Source: Serilophus lunatus (taxonomy: Eukaryota; Chordata; Aves; Passeriformes; Eurylaimidae). From it: a stretch of DNA of 64,000 nt. Of this stretch, positions 48,963 to 59,937 are shown piece after piece. The first letter of the stretch is position 1, and the number at the start of each line of letters is the position of its first letter. The stretch spans positions 1-64,000 of the forward strand of contig VXBA01003833.1 of NCBI GenBank assembly GCA_013399895.1, given 5' to 3'. Position numbers and translations under genes: made by a program. The notes beneath the pieces are model-generated. The model made no database searches, was not told where the DNA came from, and worked only from the letters and a program-made list of their open reading frames with translations.

Positions 48963-49665
48963 AATGTGCCACTTGATTGTATGTCTTGGAAATCAAAGAA
49001 GATCCTGTGTGAGTTTTAATATTAATTTAATCCATGTTTGTAGCAAAACATTAGAAAAAACAAAGCTGAATGTCCACCGGGGAAACAGTTATTTGGTTTA
49101 TAATTTTAATGAATGATTGCTGCTCCTTTTAACAAGATTTATAGGAGGAAAATACTATTTCCATTTTTAAATGCATGATAGCATTTCAAACATTTCTTTT
49201 GCTCCCTCCTTCTCAGCACTGCTTGCAAATACTCATTGTATTTGTAGCAGTCAATTTTTCAAGCACCCAGGTAAGTGCTGTGGCAAATTGCACAGGTTAT
49301 ATATTTGAATCTTGTACCTACTAAATAAACTGAAAGACTTTCTTGTTAAAGAAGAAAGATTAGTGTAAACTCCATTTTTTTAGATTTATGGCGGTATTTT
49401 TCAATGAGATAAGAATTTCCTGTAGGTGAAACCATAACATTTCCTGAATTAACACAAACATTTGCAGTGACATGTTAAAAGTGAATACAAAAGACTTGCT
49501 CATCAGGAAAAAAAGCAGTATAAGTGAGCCACTTCTCTGAAAAATAAAAGGAAGGCGTGAATGTGTACAGTGAGTGAGAAAAATAAATCAGGAAAATACA
49601 AAACATAAAAACACATGAAGATATTGTTTGTCATTAGGAAGTTATTGATGAATATTTAGGATGTC
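48963..49665. other. Unique AT-rich stretch, no gene seen
   Basis: Nothing recognisable between two CR1 copies. Confidence 0.5.
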
Positions 49666-49954
49666 CGGGAGAGCTCCCTTGGACAAGAGATGGAGAAACA
49701 GGACACAGGGAATGGCTTCCCACTGCCAGAGGGTTGGATGCGATATTGGGAAGGAATTCTTGGCTGGGAGTGTGAGGTGGGGCTAGGCTTGAATTCTCAG
49801 AGCAGCTGTGGCTGCCCCATCCCTGGAAGTGTCCAAGGCCAGGTTGGAGCCACCTAGGACAGTGGGAGGTGTCCTTGCCCATGGCAGGGGGTGGGAATGG
49901 GTGAGCTTTAAGGTTCCTTCCAACACAAGCCATTCTGGGAATCTGTGATTCCAT
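49666..49954 (+). mobile_element. CR1 LINE 3' portion
   Basis: GAATGGCTTCCCACTGCCAG, then GATATTGGGAAGGAATTCTTG, GTGTCCAAGGCCAGGTTGGA and CCCATGGCAGGGGGTGGGAA, ending TCTGTGATTCCATG. About 290 bp of a plus-strand CR1 end. Confidence 0.93.
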
Positions 49955-50469
49955 GAGAGCTTTGGATTGGCAGGTATATTTTCTGTACTGTCTGGAAAAA
50001 GAATTTGATGCAGCTGCAAGAGGAGATTGTGAGGCCTAATGTGCCTTTAGATATTCCCATGTCACACCTGCATGTGAATATCACATGAAATGGCATCACT
50101 TGAAGACATGAACAAAAAAGAAAAACAAATAGCAGAACAGGACTTCTTAAGCTGTGAAAAGATACTAAAAAATTTAAAAATAAACGAAATTCTCTATCCT
50201 GAAATATGTGTAAACAGAGGTGCATGTCTATGAAATAAAATTAGGTCCCAACACCTTCAATGACTTCAGTCTAAGATCACTGCCATAGCATTCATTTGCA
50301 TAAATCCATCTATTGCCTCTCTTTCTTATGGATAATAATGTCACTTCAGAGCCCGTGATTTTCCATTAACAAAATCAGTGAATGCTCAATCAAAACAAAA
50401 TCTTTAAAGAAATTTTAAAAAGATGAAAAAGAGAAAGCTAAAGATGCAAAAGAACCCACTTACAGGACT

Positions 50470-50553
50470 TCAAGGAGGGCCAGGAGATGGACTTGAATGA
50501 TCCTGCGAGGTCCCTTTGAACTGAGAATATTGTTTGATTTTGTGATTCTGCGA
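50470..50553 (+). mobile_element. CR1 LINE 3' tail, degraded
   Basis: AGGAGATGGACTTGAATGAT, then CCTGCGAGGTCCCTTTGAAC and TGATTTTGTGATTCTGCGA. The order GGACTTGAATGATCC, AGGTCCCTTT, GATTTTGTGATTCTG matches the last 80 bp of CR1. Confidence 0.7.
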
Positions 50554-51589
50554 AGGAATGATCCTTATGTTCTAGAAGAGGAAAGTAAAGCTGCACTTCC
50601 TCTTTAGCAACATTTAGTGTCTCTTTCTGTCAACTTCTAAAAGTGCAGCTGTCTGAGGTGTGAGAGCAACAAGCCACACTGTCAGAGAACCAGGATGGGG
50701 ATTGGCCATTCTCCTCCTTTTTAAACCTAGCCTCTTTACTTCGTTGCCCTGCAGCAAAAACGAGGGCTGTGCTACCTTGTGACATCTGAGAATTTGTCCT
50801 TCTATCTCATTATCTCTATATTCTTGGGACCAGTAAGTCCCCCAAATTGCTAATATTTCTTTAAACTGATTTATACTGTGATTTCTTACTTCCCCTTAAA
50901 GTCCTTACCCTACTCCTTGGTCACAGAAGCTGTTTCTAGAGTCCTGTAGACAATGTCTCTGCAGGGAACTGAGAATATCTGTGGCTTACATGGGATCTAG
51001 TAAGAACTCCTTGCAAATGTACAAACTATTATCCCACACTGCTGTGCAAATATTAATAAGAGAAGCTTTGTGACATTCAAATGTCGCACAGACAGTTGGT
51101 GGTAAAGGAGTGTTCAGGCAAATGAGTAATCTGAGATTGTCATCCTGCATAATTTTAATTATAAAATAGCCTTATTATTTTCTGTAACATTTTATGATAT
51201 AATAGTATTTGGAAAATGACTGTGTTAAGAGTGTAACTTTTACTGATGTGAATAAGCTTTTCACATGTGAAGCAATTTCATCTCAGGTTATTGTGCAAAA
51301 CAGAAACTTCAGGAGCAGAGATCAGTTAAATCTTTGATGCTCTGCCAATCTAGATTTATTTCCTTAAATTATGATCTTTCCATATTAGTACCTTAGTCAA
51401 AGCAGAATTAAAATATGCAGCTTCTTTCTATAGTCTCTCTTTGTATCTCCTCTGTGTTGTGGTCTGAAGTGGGTTTTGATTCTTAAGCACCATTTTGCTT
51501 AGTCTGTGTTACAAATGGTTTGCTAGGTCATGTTTATTCTTATGGCACTCAGCCCCATCTATAAGAATTTTAGGAATTTCCACATGAAG

Positions 51590-51755
51590 ACTGAGATATT
51601 TTCTTGTGCTGTGTTGCCCTTGGTGAGCTGCCAGACACTGACCCAGCTGCTCTTCCTCTTCCTCCAACAGAACAGGGTGAAAAAACAAGGTGAACACCTT
51701 CATGAGCCAAGATAAAGACATGGAGATCATCGACAAATTACTGTCATAGGTAATA
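51590..51755 (-). mobile_element. Possible fragment of an avian LTR/ERV
   Basis: A CTTCCTCTTCCTCCAACAG run followed by AACACCTTCATGAGCCAAGA, TAAAGACATGGAGATCATCG and ATTACTGTCATAGG resembles a sequence I associate with avian retrovirus-like repeats. I cannot confirm the family or orientation; this is recall, not alignment. Confidence 0.25.
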
Positions 51756-51756
51756 A

Positions 51757-51866
51757 GTCATAGAATCGCAGAATGGAGGGACCTTAAAGCCCACGCAGCG
51801 CCACCCCTGCCATGGGCAGGGACACCTCCCACTACCCCAGGTTGCTCCAATCTAGCCTTGGACCCA
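51757..51866 (-). mobile_element. CR1 LINE 3' tail
   Basis: AGTCATAGAATCGCAGAATG, then GAGGGACCTTAAAGCCCACG, TGCCATGGGCAGGGACACCT and CCAGGTTGCTCCAATC. It begins exactly at a complete CR1 tail. Confidence 0.92.
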
Positions 51867-51943
51867 GGTTGCAGTCTTTTTCTAACTTTAAGCAGTTGGG
51901 GTCATCTGTAACACATAAAGCACAGAAGTTTGCTGCAGCTGCA

Positions 51944-52008
51944 GTTGGTCCAGATGATCATTGTAGTTCCCTTCCAGCTGAGCCATTCTCATTCTTTGGT
52001 TTCTATGG
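51944..52008 (+). mobile_element. CR1 LINE 3' tail, short
   Basis: TTGGTCCAGATGATCATTGT, then AGTTCCCTTCCAGCTGAGCC and ATTCTCATTCTTTGGTTTCT. It is the last 65 bp of a CR1 in the opposite orientation to its neighbour 80 bp to the left. Confidence 0.65.
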
Positions 52009-52569
52009 TTTAATAAAGTTCTGTTTTATTCAGGTTCTATTCCTCTTTAGATAACTTTAATTTCTAATTTCCCAGGAAAGTGGGAATCTAACCAACTGCA
52101 GGACTGATACAACTGTACAATACTACAAGTACTGACTGCCTTTTCTGTCTTGATCAGGAGTTCAATCAGGTCAGAACCATTGATTCCTGCTCTCACTGTC
52201 CTCCCTCATTGGCAGCTTTGGCTGGATTTGTTAATTAATCATCAATAGTCTTATTATCTTTGCATTTTGTATACAGAATATTACAGCAGCCCTATAGCTC
52301 TATAAATAAGTGTTTGTTTCTGTCATCAATGTTTAAAAGAAAAAATTAAAAGCTATTGTAAAAAGCTATAGCTATGTATCATTTTCATGAAATATTTCAA
52401 AACTATTTGAATGGCAAAACCAAATTAAAATCTAAATCAAAAGGCTACTCTTTCTTTACCCAATATTCCCATATTCATGGGAAAATATTCTTATTCCAAA
52501 ATCATAATTACTTCAGTGTTATTCTAATTTCTCTCAGAGCAAGCTGAACAGCAAATGTTTGTACCCACT
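52009..52569. other. Unique AT-rich stretch, no gene seen
   Basis: No gene or transposon. GTTAATTAATCATCAATAG near 52,230 is a homeodomain-like AT cluster. Confidence 0.45.
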
Positions 52570-52657
52570 TGTAGTGGTTTAAACACTGTTAGCATTCAGG
52601 GGGGGTGAGTTCAATAAAGGTTACGGAGAAACTGAATAGAATGGCCAGCAAGGGGCT

Positions 52658-52663
52658 TTTATT
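52658..52663 (-). terminator. Polyadenylation signal of the CpG-rich LTR
   Basis: AATAAA on the minus strand in the context TTGTAATAAAAGCCCC, near the right end of the minus-strand reading and about 90 bp before its terminal CTACA. Confidence 0.45.
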
Positions 52664-52668
52664 ACAAG

Positions 52669-52683
52669 GGAGTTATTTAAAAA
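52669..52683 (-). promoter_or_regulatory. TATA-like site of the CpG-rich LTR
   Basis: CCTTTTTAAATAACTCC on the minus strand, just before the AATAAA. The two are too close for a normal R region, so the real start site may be upstream in the CpG-rich part. Confidence 0.25.
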
Positions 52684-53042
52684 GGGACAGGGGGAAAGGG
52701 TAGGAGAAGGTGTCTTTTCCCCTCTCACTCTCTGGATGCACCTTCGGCCCTTCAGCCTCTCTGGAAAACACAAACACAGGGGAAAACCAACCAGCTCCCT
52801 CCCCTCCTTTTGTCCGAATACTTGCTCCCAGGTTGAGAGGAATAGGTGGAATCCCGCTGGGGGACTGCAGACACTGGGCACCGGAGCGGTGATGCTCTTC
52901 CCAGCAGCGGTGGCCGAAAAAAGGGACCGGGATGGGGCCACGTTTCCGCTTTTCAAGCTTTCTCCCTTGTCGCTTGAATGTCGTCACCTCCTTTTCCGGT
53001 CACAGCCAGCTTCCCATTCGTCCGGTTATTCGGGCTCAGCCT

Positions 53043-53051
53043 CACTTCCGG
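53043..53051 (-). promoter_or_regulatory. ETS-family site CCGGAAGTG
   Basis: An exact CCGGAAGTG on the minus strand (GAACACCGGAAGTGAGGC). It lies about 45 bp from a YY1-like motif on the same strand, a combination common in CpG-island promoters. Confidence 0.4.
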
Positions 53052-53088
53052 TGTTCTCTTGTTGGAGAAGTCACAGGTTCAGTCGTGA

Positions 53089-53100
53089 GGCGCCATCTTT
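53089..53100 (-). promoter_or_regulatory. YY1-like motif AAAGATGGCGCC
   Basis: AAGATGGCGCC on the minus strand is close to the promoter-proximal YY1 element AAGATGGCGGC. Binding is inferred. Confidence 0.4.
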
Positions 53101-53611
53101 GTTCGCGTGGCTGCCGTACCTCAAGAGATGTCACAACGCCAATACGATGCCAGGGCGAGCTCTCCATTGCGGTCTGCCTGCAGCCGTGGCGCTGAAAATT
53201 CTCGGCCAGGCTGGCCTGGGGCTGCGGGCTGCTGCCTGCGCTCCTCGGGGTGGGGGTGAGAAGCCGCTGCCCCCCCCGGCCGCTGCTCGCCCCAGGAAGC
53301 CACCGTGCCTGTGCAGGAAGGGACGCCCCCCGCCCGCACACCTCGCCGAAGGGAGACAATGGGCAGAAAACAGAAGCTATCTGGGTTACAATGCACAAGA
53401 TAGCCCCTGGGGCCATGCACGGACGGGGCTAGAAAAAACGCTGCTCGGCCCCGGCCTCGGGGACACCAGGACTGGCACAGGTCCCGCTCCGTCCTCCGCC
53501 CCCCCCAACGACGGCTTTCTTTTTGAGGAAAACTGAATTTTAATCGGGTAAGTGGGGTTTCGCTCTTACACCTCCTTTCAAAAGCCCTCTTTAAACAGCC
53601 ACACCACTATA

Positions 53612-55077
53612 AAACTAATAATCCTGGGAATTCAGTACTGAAGAGCCTCATGAGTATAAATACATATATTAGATTTGTATTATTTATTTTGAGGGAAAAC
53701 ATGCTGTGCTGTCTTTCCTTATAGGATGAAACAGCCAGATTAAAACCCAGGAACCCAAAGATCCTGTGGGAGACTGAAGGCAGGACTTCTCTGTGCTGGG
53801 AAACACCCAAAGCATTGACATTCCTTCCTCCAGGACTTAACACTTGCAGCTGTTAAGCCAGTTGAGTCCATATAAGTCTTTTTAACTAAAATGTTCATTT
53901 AAACCTTTTTTAGTTTTTTCAAAAGATCCCTCTGTAGACACTGCCATTTTCTAGCCTCAGTAATACTCTCTTAACTCAATTGTGCTTATTCCATTTCCTT
54001 GTGATGCTTTATTCCTGGCTCTGGTTGCTGGCAGTTGCTGGATCTCTTAACCATCTTGGCCTATTTGTGCCATGCTCCTCATGCTCTTCCACTTTGAAAA
54101 ACAAACTAAAACCCAAACTAAGAAACAACAACAACAACAAAAAAAACACACACAGAAATCCTCATAGAAAATTTAAGTTCTAATAAAAACAGACACAAAG
54201 CTGCTACAACTACATTAATTAAATCGTAACTGAGGGACAATAGTACTGTTTAGGCGAGAAATATTAAGAGCAGGAGACATTGAGGGAATAAATAGACAAA
54301 GGAACTGAATGACTGTAGGCAAGATAAAATTCCACGTGAGTCCTGTCCTGCTCTACAGAGTGAGTCAATCGACACTTGGCCCCCATCAAACAAATCCAAT
54401 TAATGAAATTTAACTGGTGATAAATCTGAAAGAATGATACAACATGTTTCATTTGAATCACTTGATCCGGAAATAACAAATAATCACAACTGGAATATTT
54501 GTGCTTTCCAATAACACCAAAGCAATCATTCCTCATCCAGTTCTAGCAGATTTTGCAGAGCACAGAAACACTGAAGAGGAGAATGTCACTGTGGTTCTGC
54601 TTGTTAGAAAAGCTTGGAGAGGAACAGAAGGCTCAGTCTTCTTCTGGATGTAAAGTACATTTCATTTTAATTTTATTTTTTCCCTCCAAGTGTCAGGTCT
54701 GTTCAGCATTTCTAAACACATGTATTTCCTTGGACTTCATGGACTTTAAAAGTATATTTCTTTCGACTTTGTAGACTTTAACATTGTATTTATCTTCTAC
54801 GAAAGATAAACCAGTTGAGAAACCAGTTATCAGATGGACTGTTTAGTCAGTGGTGCCTTGGCCCACTGTAAACTGGACTTTAAAAGGAAAAGGTCAGTGA
54901 GCCATGCAGTAAGCTGTACAAATAATTGATTATTTAGAAGGACTGTGATTTTTTTTCACATGAAATCATATAGCAAAATGGATTGGATTAGGTGCAGTGT
55001 TCTTACCTCTAGACAATATTTGCCAACTGCATCATGGTTGGGACAATATATGTTTTGAAATATTCTTAATGGAGAAC
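53612..55077. other. Unique AT-rich stretch, no gene seen
   Basis: No gene found downstream of the CpG island on either strand; no plausible first exon with a splice donor stands out. A CAA/CA low-complexity tract lies at 54,124-54,155. Confidence 0.45.
54124..54155. repeat. (CAA)n / (CA)n low-complexity tract
   Basis: AACAACAACAACAACAAAAA then ACACACACAC. Simple repeat only. Confidence 0.85.
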
Positions 55078-55172
55078 ATGGATTAGTGGTGGACTGGGCA
55101 GTATTGGGATAACAGTTGGACTCAATGATCTTAAAAGCCTTTTCCAACCTAAATGATGCCATGATTCTTTGA
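55078..55172 (+). mobile_element. CR1 LINE 3' tail
   Basis: GGATTAGTGGTGGACTGGGC, GGACTCAATGATCTTAAAAG, then CTTTTCCAACCTAAATGATG and CCATGATTCTTTGATGC. The tail octamer repeats are visible. Confidence 0.88.
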
Positions 55173-55614
55173 TGCTATATTTTTAAATAAATTTAAATAT
55201 TTCATGTCTAAGTTGTAGAAAATATTGTAGAAAATTATAGATGATGTGTAGAATAACTGGAGCAAGAACAGGCTGGAATAATAAAAGGGACCAGTCAATT
55301 TTCCTGTCAAAAAATGATTAACCAATTTACTGGAATCATTAAAACTGATCCAAGATTTATGATTGCAGAGAGGTGAGTTTAGATGTAAGCTAAAATCAGT
55401 AGTAGTTCCACAACTGGGAAAATAGCCTAGGTGGGCAGCACTGTAGCAATACCACATGAGCCCTGACCCAGCCCAAACTGGCAATCAGAGGTTATTCCTG
55501 AAAAAGAAAATAATCCCAAGATTAGTAACTATCGCTGGTCTATCCCTTAGGGAATCTGAATTCTTCCCAGTTTAACAAACACTCTGAGGCCTGGAAACCT
55601 GCCTGAGGTTGCAG
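55173..55614. other. Unique stretch, no gene seen
   Basis: AT-rich sequence between two CR1 copies; nothing recognisable. Confidence 0.45.
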
Positions 55615-55952
55615 AAGGGAAGGCCCTGGGACCTTAGAGCACCTTCCACTGTCTGAAGGGGCACCGAGAGCTAGAGAGGGACTGTGGAAAAAGGCGTGGA
55701 GTGATAGGACAAGGGGGAAGGTGAAGGAGGGCAGAGATGTGATGTTGGGAAGGAATTCCTGGCTGGGAGGGTGGGGAGGCCCTGGCACAGGGTTCCCAGA
55801 GAAGCTGTGGCTGCCCCATCCCTGGAAGTGTCCAAGGCCAGGTTGGAGCCACCTGGGACAGTGGGAGGTGCCCCTGCCCATGGCAGGGGGTGGCACTGGA
55901 TGAGCTTTGCAGTCTCTTCCAATCCAAACCACTCTGGGTTTCTCTGATTTAA
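55615..55952 (+). mobile_element. CR1 LINE 3' portion
   Basis: CACCTTCCACTGTCTGAAGG, then GGAAGGAATTCCTGGCTGGG, AGGCCCTGGCACAGGGTTCC, GTGTCCAAGGCCAGGTTGGA and CTTCCAATCCAAACCACTCTG. It is about 340 bp, well preserved, and ends GTTTCTCTGATTT. Confidence 0.95.
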
Positions 55953-56370
55953 CAATGACAAATGTTTCTAACACTAGCACAAGCATTCAAATATTGATGC
56001 AAATTTTCCTTTAGTATTCCCCAGGGATGTGTTGTACAGCTGAGAACAAGGCAGTGTCAAAAGCTTCCTCCTCAGATCAGTGAAGTCAGTTTGCTGATGG
56101 TTCATAACAAAGCCTCTTATCACAGTTGTCTCAGGATGGACTTCAGGCTCCAACACCAATTTCCTACTGCGAGATCATACCCAGCTCTGCCCCCTTGTGA
56201 ACCTGCACATAGAGGGAGAAGAGAGAATTGAATACAAAGCAAGTTTTCCATGTCCACCTCATAGCCTGATTATCCCAAGGCATAATGTTTTTTATCCTGT
56301 GCTCATTTCTTCTGTGAAATACAAAGGGTAAGTGACAAAGATGAATGTACAGGTACTGCAACAGTGCATG
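55953..56370. other. Unique stretch, no gene seen
   Basis: No gene or repeat recognised. Confidence 0.45.
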
Positions 56371-56452
56371 ACGGATCTTTAAGGTTTCTTCCTACCCTAA
56401 TTATTCTGTAGCTCTATGATTCCTTCCAACTTTAATTATTCTATAGTTCTAC
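56371..56452 (+). mobile_element. CR1 LINE 3' tail with duplicated terminus
   Basis: ACGGATCTTTAAGGTTTCTTC leads into two diverged copies of a roughly 34-bp end: TTCTTCCTACCCTAATTATT...CTCTATGA at 56,386 and TTCCTTCCAACTTTAATTAT...GTTCTAC at 56,420. Confidence 0.7.
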
Positions 56453-56757
56453 ATAATGCTGTGATCACCCAGCAGCTGGAAGTAGAACAGTTCACAGGGA
56501 GGGAGCTCAGCTACCCAGAAAGGCCAGTCAGAGGCACATTAACTGTGCAAGAGGCTGTCTCAGGGAGCTTGCATTAAACACAAAGCAGAGCAGCCCAAAC
56601 AGCCTCTTGCCCTTAACTCAGAATACACAGTTAGGAATGTGCTTCTTGAGGAGGAGATTGAGTAGAGAACTGCACAGTGGCTTGAACTTACACTGGAAGG
56701 TTGGAGCTCATGTTCACTGCTGTCAATCTTCAGGGAAATGTTGGTGCTCAGAGATTT
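56453..56757. other. Unique stretch, no gene seen
   Basis: No gene or transposon recognised; moderately GC-balanced. Confidence 0.4.
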
Positions 56758-56946
56758 ATCTATATCATCTCTATCTCAATCTATATATCTATCATTTATC
56801 TCTAGATCATCTCTGTCTCTAGACCATCTATTTATATCTATATTTATATCTATCTCTATGTCTAATCTATATCTTTATCATCTGTATTTTCTATATGATC
56901 TACATCTATATCTATATAATCTATATCATTTGTATCTCTCTCAATT
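56758..56946. repeat. Degenerate TATC/ATCT-rich tract
   Basis: About 190 bp built of TATC, ATCTC and TATATC units with frequent interruptions such as TCTAGATCATC. It is an old, decayed microsatellite, in contrast with the clean tract at 36.06 kb. Confidence 0.9.
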
Positions 56947-59801
56947 ATGACAGTGCTTCTCCTCAGATCAATTGCAGCACAAGCAGCCTTTCCATACAGC
57001 CCCTACAAGTGCTTCCACTTTTGTTCTGTTGGGAAAACACTGGAGAAGAAAGAACCATTCATTTCCCGCATTCATGGATCTCTAATGCAATGGCCAATAG
57101 CCACCAATTTGGGAACAGCTCTCTAAAATTGAACCCATCCCTCAGACACTGAACTGCAAATATCTTCTCCCGACCTTTCTCCTTTCTCCTTTCCTGTCTT
57201 TGGTGGAAAGTCATTTGATTGTAGCCGAGTGTGTGTTGCTCCAAAAAGTGAAGTCCTTGATTTTCTACAGAAAATTCCCACTGCTGATAGAGTCACTAAT
57301 GAATATGAAACAGGAAATCCTTCCATTCAGAACCCCTTCTTGAAAGCCTGTGTGTTACACACAAGATGAATGGAATAGAAAATAAGCAGGGGGCAGTAAG
57401 ACTGACTGAAGGAATCATTTTTGTCTCCTACTGAAATTTAGTAGAGAAATTAAGAGTAAATGCCTGATGCAAAGGAGTGAAAAAAGTCTTAAGGAATGGG
57501 CGGGTTAAGGAACAGCACCCATGGCCAGGAAAACATTTCCATCTTGTATCTCTAGGGAAAAAAAATACTGATTTTTAAGGTGAGAGGAAGCAAAGCAAGC
57601 AAAGAAGTCAGGAAAAATAGCAGAGGCTCCAAGCAAAGCAGAATTGGGATAACTTGTGCAAAGGAGGAATAAATAAGGAAAACACAGTAGTGGTGTTATT
57701 ACAACTGATTAGTGTCTCCTTCTTATCTCCCTCACAAGTAGTCTTTCTATCTGTAGTCAATATTTCCATCAAAGCCATTTATGAATTTCATCTGAATTTG
57801 ACTTTAAAATGGGCTTTGGTGAGCTGGGTTGGACTCTGATGATGAATATGGTGCAGTTTGTGGTGGGAAATCTATTTTAGAGGTAACAAAACTGATCAAT
57901 CCTGAGCTAGTTATCTAGCTGACAGACCAGAACCGAGACTCAAATTTTATGATAGTTTAGACAATTAAAATTATTTGCAGGCCCCTCTAAACTAATCACT
58001 TTCTTATTTATCTTGGAAGCAGCAAGTTAAGTAGTATTCCTGTGCTTATGAACTTTGTTAGATAGGGGCATTATGATAAATTTCCCTGAGTCCAAATGGC
58101 CCATGGGCAAAATAATAACATTTCTTTCCTACAACACAATGTATCAGATCTCAGAATATAGGAAGATGTTCTCAGAAATGAAGTCTTGGGTCAGTTTTCA
58201 GGCAGAAGATGCTTTTATTATGAGTTTTTGTGAGCCTGTGTGTACGTGTGTGGATGTAGAGGTGTCTGTGTCTGCAAGTACGTAAGATATACCCCCACAA
58301 ATCCTACACAGGCACGTGGAATGCAGGAAAAATAAATCTCACTGTCTATATTTTCCTTATATCTGCTTCAGCTCCTTCAGACTGGTAAGGGCAAGGAAGC
58401 AGCAACTTTTCATATTTCACCTTCTCTGTACCTGCATTGCATTAAATTCTGTGCAGTCATTTCCCATCTACAACAATGGCAACATGAAGATCTATTTCTC
58501 CAGCCATAAACAGCCTTATGAGAGGAAAAATAACATATTTTCTTAGTTTTGATATCCTGTTATCCTCATCAGTCCATTAAAGGCCCTCGCTGACAATTCA
58601 CCTTCCAGCCATCTCTTCAATTGAAAAACATTTACTAACATTTAAAAATATTTTCCAATGTTAAATCCAGATCACACAAATTCCACAGACATTTCTCGAT
58701 GCTCCAAATGGGTGTTTCCTTGTGCTCCAAACTCTGTTTCCTTTATTAGAAGTAGTATGTATTAGCATTAATGTTATCCTAAAGCAAATCATCGAACATT
58801 GTACAGGGGGGGATGTCCCAATAGGACAAAATTGTCCCCCAGATCCCTGAGGGATCTCTATTTTTACTGAGGTTAGACTGTAGTTTGCTGTGTGGTTATT
58901 TTATTCCAATAATTTTTTTCAGCAGGATGATACTGGAGTGCAGCTGGACTGCAGAAATCCCATTTATTCAGGGAGATTCTCTTCCTTTGACAGCATCTAA
59001 TGTGGTTGTGGCTGTATTGAATTTTATTGGCTGTATAAAACTTGCTCAAACCTCCAGATAAAATGCACAAAATATAATAAACTTGCTTCAAGCTTCCAAC
59101 TCACTCTGTGCTCAGTGTGTTCTGTTTTAATCTTTGTTAGAAAGAGAGAGAAAAAAATCTGTATTCTGGTCACAGCTGATGGTTCCCTTTAAATATATTA
59201 AACTCTTTGAATAAGGACTAATGAAGATAGGAGGTCTTTTTAATGAACAACTATCTTTTATATGTATTATTTTCTAGAGTTGCGAGGAATTGAGGGAGCC
59301 TAATGAGATGGTGAGAAAGCTGAAATGAACTGGTGCAAATGGTTGTAAATAATCAGCTATACTTGTGCTTTCCACTTAATGAGCTCTTTAAAAGGATAAA
59401 GAAAATCTGTCCACCTAAGTTCTAGACTTGGTTAAGAAATGTTAACAGAAAAGAACATGTTTTAAGGTAAATCTGTGCAGTTTCTCCTTCTATAACCTCT
59501 TTGCTGGAGAGTTTTAGCTGTATGAAGGGACATAGTTAAGGGATAAAATGTAAAAATAACAAAATTCATTGCTTTCATGAGCCTGTGTGTTCATGTTGCA
59601 GCAATTAAGAAAGAAACTGAAAATAACTCGGCGATCACTAAATGTGATCTATTTAGCAGATTTCAGAAGTCTTGAGGGGAGAAAACTGCCCAGCCCTCAT
59701 GGCCCTTAGACCTTGGGCATTCAGACCCCACAAAGACAAAATCGGAAGACTAAAATCACTCAAGCTGGGGAAAAGATCTTAATGGATGTGAGTAACACAC
59801 A
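56947..59801. other. Unique AT-rich stretch, no gene seen
   Basis: No exon, RNA gene or named transposon recognised in 2.9 kb. Confidence 0.5.
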
Positions 59802-59937
59802 GACACACAGAGAATTAACAATGTTGGAAAAGACCGTAGAGATCATCAAGTCCAACCTTTTACCTAACTTAACAACCTATCCAACACCAATCCGTCATCT
59901 AAACCATCTAAACCATGTCCAAGTGTTTCTCAACAGT
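59802..59937 (-). mobile_element. CR1 LINE 3' UTR fragment, same subfamily as 11.90-12.38 kb
   Basis: From ACACAGAGAATTAACAATGT and GACCGTAGAGATCATCAAGT it continues into CCAACACCAATCCGTCATCT and AAACCATCTAAACCATGTCC. The latter is the reverse complement of the distinctive 3' UTR of the plus copy at 12,240-12,384. Confidence 0.92.

Larger units (their letters stand above)
49955..51756. other. Unique stretch with a degraded CR1 tail and a possible LTR scrap
   Basis: Besides the two small elements listed separately I see no gene. The part at 51,040-51,230 has low compositional bias and could be a conserved non-coding element. Confidence 0.45.
52800..53550. promoter_or_regulatory. CpG island within the LTR candidate
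   Basis: CpGs occur every 10-20 bases throughout, in contrast with the near absence of CpG in the flanking kilobases. Contents include an ETS site (CCGGAAGTG on the minus strand, 53,043-53,051), AAAGATGGCGCC on the minus strand (53,089-53,100, YY1-like), and a G-rich minus strand at 53,265-53,345. Such content is usual for TATA-less promoters. Retained CpGs suggest youth or an unmethylated germline state. Confidence 0.6.
52570..53611 (-). mobile_element. CpG-rich solo LTR candidate
   Basis: A block of about 1.04 kb with sharp edges in AT-rich DNA. It is bounded by inverted ends: TGTAGTGGTTTAAACA on the left, and ACAGCCACACCACTATA on the right whose complement reads TATAGTGGTGTGGCTGT. Read on the minus strand it has a GC-rich body, a TTTAAATAA TATA-like site (near 52,670-52,680), AATAAA at 52,658-52,663, and a terminal TTTAAACCACTACA. 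This fits an LTR (TGTAGTGG...CCACTACA) whose first TG has mutated to TA. No clear target duplication: CCACT left, AAACT right. CpG dinucleotides are dense, several dozen by eye. A 266-codon plus-strand open frame (52,736-53,536) reflects GC bias, not a protein I recognise. The alternative is a host CpG-island promoter. Confidence 0.6.

Noticed and set aside
52736..53536. 266-codon open frame through the CpG island
   Set aside because: GC-rich sequence has few stops. The translation is compositionally biased, has no recognisable domain, and open frames run on both strands over the same bases.
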